Assembly (NCBI RefSeq): GCF_018130615.1 | Contig: NZ_JAFCKB010000009.1 | Span: forward strand, 1-64,000 | DNA: 64,000 nt | Source: Bradyrhizobium manausense | Lineage (GTDB): Bacteria; Pseudomonadota; Alphaproteobacteria; Rhizobiales; Xanthobacteraceae | Direction of reading: 5' to 3' | Shown: positions 61,805 through 64,000 of the stretch, in pieces | Numbering within the stretch: the stretch's first letter is position 1 | How the letters are laid out: every line of letters begins with the position of its first letter | The notes under the pieces: generated by a model | Database searches by the model: none | What the model was told of the DNA's origin: nothing | Seen by the model: the letters and a program-made list of their open reading frames with translations, nothing else | Translations under genes and position numbers: made by a program

Positions 61805-61826
61805 TTTCTGGCTATATTTCCAGAAA
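61805..61826. promoter_or_regulatory. Operator-like palindrome before the toxin-antitoxin pair
   Basis: TTTCTGG-N8-CCAGAAA with a TATATT inside the spacer that could be the -10 box. It ends 20 bases before the antitoxin start, the expected place for autorepression by a VapB-type antitoxin. Confidence 0.5.
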
Positions 61827-61845
61827 TTGAGCATGGAGAGCGCCC

Positions 61846-62148
61846 TTGGCCGACACAGCCCAAAAAAGAGCACTTCGAAATTACCGGGCCCGCCTGACTA
61901 AGCGCGGCATGGCGCGATTCGAGGTGCTCGGGCTCGATACCGACCGCGAATTGATCCGGTCCCTCGCCAAGCAGCTCGCCGAAGATGGTACCAACGCCGA
62001 ACGACTACGCTCTACGCTGCATCAAACAATAGCAACGGAACCTCCCAAGAAGGGTGGTATCCTTGCCGCGCTGCGACGCTCGCCGCTTGTCGGGACCGAT
62101 CTCGAAGTCAAGCGCGCGCGCGTAACGGGTCGCAAGGTTGACCTGTGA
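61846..62148 (+). CDS. VapB-like antitoxin (ribbon-helix-helix type)
   Basis: 100 residues. The centre MARFEVLGLDTDRELIRSLA followed by KQLAEDGTNAERLRSTL has the strand-helix-helix look of an RHH DNA-binding domain; the C-terminal part (KGGILAALRRSPLVGTDLEV) resembles the toxin-wrapping tail of VapB/FitA-like antitoxins. The start is a TTG with GGAG seven bases ahead; a nearby ATG at 61833 is out of frame. It overlaps the toxin gene by four bases. A palindromic operator lies upstream. Confidence 0.8.
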   Translation: MADTAQKRALRNYRARLTKRGMARFEVLGLDTDRELIRSLAKQLAEDGTNAERLRSTLHQTIATEPPKKGGILAALRRSPLVGTDLEVKRARVTGRKVDL

Positions 62149-62582
62149 CAAGGTACGTCCTCGACACCAATATTATTAGCAATGTCACGAAGCCGAGCCC
62201 GTCGCCGGTGCTCTTGGCGTGGCTAGCCGAACAGAACGATGATGATCTGTTCGTCTCAGCCTTGACGATCGGCGAGATCCGGCGAGGCATTCTGGAAAAG
62301 CCGGCGGGGAAAAAGCGGAGCGCATTGGAGACCTGGTTTGCCGGCCCCGAAGGACCACCATTGCTTTTCGCGGGGCGCGTGCTGGCTTTTGACGAGCAAG
62401 CGAGTCTGATTTGGGCGCGCCTTATGGCGCGTGGTACAACAATCGGAAGGCCCCGTAGCGCCCTCGATATGATCATCGCCGCCGTGGCCGAAGCCAATGG
62501 CTGCATTGTTGCGACCGACAACGAGAAAGATTTCGCGGGGCTGAAATTCGTGAATCCGCTGCGCAATCGTAAGGTGGACTAG
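62145..62582 (+). CDS. vapC: VapC-like PIN-domain toxin ribonuclease
   Basis: 145 residues, PIN domain. The acidic catalytic residues are present: Asp7 in YVLDTNIIS, Glu44 in ALTIGEIRRGI, Asp108 in RSALDMIIAAVA, and Asp125/Asp129 in IVATDNEKDF. It would cleave RNA (often tRNA) unless bound by the antitoxin. The GTG start overlaps the antitoxin stop (GTGA), so translation is coupled. Confidence 0.92.
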   Translation: MTRYVLDTNIISNVTKPSPSPVLLAWLAEQNDDDLFVSALTIGEIRRGILEKPAGKKRSALETWFAGPEGPPLLFAGRVLAFDEQASLIWARLMARGTTIGRPRSALDMIIAAVAEANGCIVATDNEKDFAGLKFVNPLRNRKVD

Positions 62583-62620
62583 CGCCGACATCACCATCAC
62601 GCCAAGTGCCCCCTGGACCA

Positions 62621-63031
62621 ATGAAACATCAGCGTACGAAGCTATCTCTGCAAATAAGGCACCCTACGCGCGACCTTTTTTTGGTTTGCAAAGCTCTTGG
62701 CCTCAAACCCGAACTCCTCTGGAAAGCGGGCGAAAAGCGGAAGACTCCGAGGGGGACAAGGATTGGCGGCGTTCGCACAGAATCCTATTGCTCGATCGAT
62801 TTCGGCGAAAGTCGGCGCGAAGGATTCGCTAGGCAAATGCAGGCCGCCTTGGCCCGACTCAAGCCACACCGGCGCACTCTACGAAAGCTGACATCTACAG
62901 GCGGCAGAGTTAGTTTCTTCGTTGGCTGGTTCTGCGACAAACATACTGGCGAAAGCCTTGATCGTCAGCTTCTCGGCGAAATGGCTGAGCTTCAGATCGC
63001 AATCGATTTGAACATCTATATCCCCGACTAG
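62621..63031 (+). CDS. DUF4279 domain protein
   Basis: About 136 residues matching DUF4279: SLQIRHPTRDLFLVCKALGL, then ELLWKAGEKRKTPRGTRIGG and ESYCSIDFG, and RVSFFVGWFCDKHTGESLDR, LLGEMAELQIAIDLNIYI at the end. Function unknown; the family is sometimes found among toxin-immunity clusters. It starts 38 bases after vapC and may be co-transcribed, but it has a weak ribosome site. The start at 62621 is my choice. Confidence 0.72.
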   Translation: MKHQRTKLSLQIRHPTRDLFLVCKALGLKPELLWKAGEKRKTPRGTRIGGVRTESYCSIDFGESRREGFARQMQAALARLKPHRRTLRKLTSTGGRVSFFVGWFCDKHTGESLDRQLLGEMAELQIAIDLNIYIPD

Positions 63032-63080
63032 TAGGCGGCAACCGCGCCAGCGTCGGCGTGATCCGCTTAATCGATACGCG

Positions 63081-63965
63081 CTACTGCCGCCTGCCGCTCG
63101 CGGCCGGTGCCGGCTTCGGCGCCTCGGCCGGCTGCGGCGCGGCCGCTGCCGGCGCGCTGTTGCTGGCGCCGAACAGAACGCGGGTCGGATTGCGATCGAA
63201 GTTGTTCACGGCGCGGCTGATGTCGCCGAGGGTGCGGCGGCCATCGGTCATCAGCGCGCCGGAGCGCTTGTCGAAATCCTCGGCGAGTTCGCGGATCGAC
63301 TTGACCGTCAGGAACAGCTCGCCGCCGTCCTTGCCGCCGGCGAGCGAGTTGAGGCCGAGCATGAGGCTGTCGGCCTTGAGCATCACGCCGTCGACCTTGG
63401 CCATCACGCCATCGATCTTCTCGGAGTTGCGCGCGAGCGAGTTGGTGAAGGTCTCCAGATTCTTCAGCGAGTTCTTCACCGACTCCTGATTGTCGGCGAC
63501 GATCTTGTTGATGTTCTGCAGCGTGCCGCGGATCGCCTCGGTGACGTCCTGAAGCTTGTTCGGATCGGCCATCAGCGTCGGAATGCCGTCCTCGTCGAGC
63601 GGCGGCGGAGGTGCGGCCTCCTCGCCACCCTTGAGCGAGATCGCGGCGACGCCGGTCAGGCCCTGGAATTCGAGGCCGACCAGGGTGTCCTTGCGGATCG
63701 GGGCGTTGTTCTCGACCATGGCGAGTGCGACAACCCGCCGCGGATTGTCGAGCTTCACCGAGACCACCTCACCCACCCGGATACCGTTGAAATTGACGCT
63801 GCCGCCGTTGCGCAGGCCCGCCGCCGGGCCTTCGAACACGACGCGCAAGGGGCTGCGCTGCTTGGTGGTATGCAGCGACTGGAACCACAGCACGAAGCCG
63901 ATCGCAGCCGCGATCACCGCCAACGTGAAGGATCCGATCAATACGTAGTTCGCCCGCGTTTCCAT
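63081..63965 (-). CDS. mlaD: MlaD-like MCE-domain lipid transport protein
   Basis: 294 residues. One N-terminal anchor (ANYVLIGSFTLAVIAAAIGF) and a single MCE domain (PLRVVFEGPAAGLRNGGSVN, FNGIRVGEVVSVKLD, GLEFQGLTGVAAISLKGG) are followed by a long helical part (NINKIVADNQESVKNSLKNL, repeated GVMAKVDGVMLKADSLM) and an Ala/Pro tail. It binds lipids in the periplasm as part of an Mla-type ABC system with MlaE and MlaF. The stop of an upstream frame overlaps its ATG (TGATG) at the window edge, so the operon probably continues to the right. Confidence 0.9.
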   Translation of the reverse strand: METRANYVLIGSFTLAVIAAAIGFVLWFQSLHTTKQRSPLRVVFEGPAAGLRNGGSVNFNGIRVGEVVSVKLDNPRRVVALAMVENNAPIRKDTLVGLEFQGLTGVAAISLKGGEEAAPPPPLDEDGIPTLMADPNKLQDVTEAIRGTLQNINKIVADNQESVKNSLKNLETFTNSLARNSEKIDGVMAKVDGVMLKADSLMLGLNSLAGGKDGGELFLTVKSIRELAEDFDKRSGALMTDGRRTLGDISRAVNNFDRNPTRVLFGASNSAPAAAAPQPAEAPKPAPAASGRRQ

Positions 63966-64000
63966 CAGGTGCTCCGGCTACTCAACTCATCACCGCGCGG

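Overview
The window looks like a chromosome segment of a Bradyrhizobium-type alphaproteobacterium (Nitrobacteraceae, order Hyphomicrobiales). The evidence is high GC with strong GC3 bias, flagellar genes of the alphaproteobacterial type (flbT, a short-N-terminus flagellin), DUF1127 and DUF892 stress proteins, TTAA-N7-TTAA (CtrA-like), TTGA-N6-TCAA (FixK-like) and GGAAC-N16-GGTT (EcfG-like) motifs, a giant GPR/RgsE-like polar-growth protein, and the palindromic intergenic repeats I associate with Bradyrhizobium. The genus is an inference; the features themselves are read from the sequence.

0-12.5 kb is a flagellar block. It holds the start of a flagellin gene, flbT, and on the minus strand flgE-flgK-flgL (hook, two hook-filament junction proteins). 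Directly downstream is a tight four-gene operon (glycosyltransferase-like protein, PLP enzyme, ATP-grasp-like protein, PLP-dependent decarboxylase) whose position suggests filament modification. A CtrA-like site sits in front of the four-gene set and a sigma-54-like element in front of flgE.

12.6-16.4 kb carries housekeeping and stress genes: msrB, an FAD oxidoreductase, a SixA-like phosphatase, a universal stress protein and a small membrane protein. 16.4-21.2 kb is an accessory scar: long gene-poor stretches, an opgC-like acyltransferase, a small secreted protein behind a FixK-like box, a bare LuxR-type HTH protein and the catalytic half of a tyrosine recombinase.

21.2-32.9 kb is a run of single genes: DUF1127, a MocR-type regulator, a DUF218 protein, small membrane proteins, an MHYT-PAS-GGDEF-EAL c-di-GMP protein, an MFS exporter, a DUF892 ferritin-like stress protein, a UPF0104-type membrane protein and a secreted SGNH hydrolase. 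33.1-41.2 kb is a complete hexarate catabolic cluster: transporter, LysR regulator, dehydratase/decarboxylase (kdgD), glucarate dehydratase, 2-oxoglutarate semialdehyde dehydrogenase and galactarate dehydratase. Together these convert glucarate and galactarate to 2-oxoglutarate.

41.4-49.4 kb has small secreted and outer-membrane proteins with a divergent AraC regulator, a ferredoxin-NADP reductase close to its likely [2Fe-2S] ferredoxin, a thioesterase and an Hpt phosphotransfer protein. 49.8-55.5 kb is one 1915-residue protein with two N-terminal membrane segments and long regular helical repeats, best matched by the growth-pole-ring family.

55.6-61.6 kb is a signalling and transport unit: response regulator, hybrid histidine kinase with a sodium/solute-symporter-like sensor, monocarboxylate-type symporter and its small DUF3311 partner. 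The window ends with a VapBC-type toxin-antitoxin pair, a DUF4279 protein and an MlaD/MCE lipid-transport protein. I saw no tRNA, rRNA, CRISPR array or intact insertion sequence.
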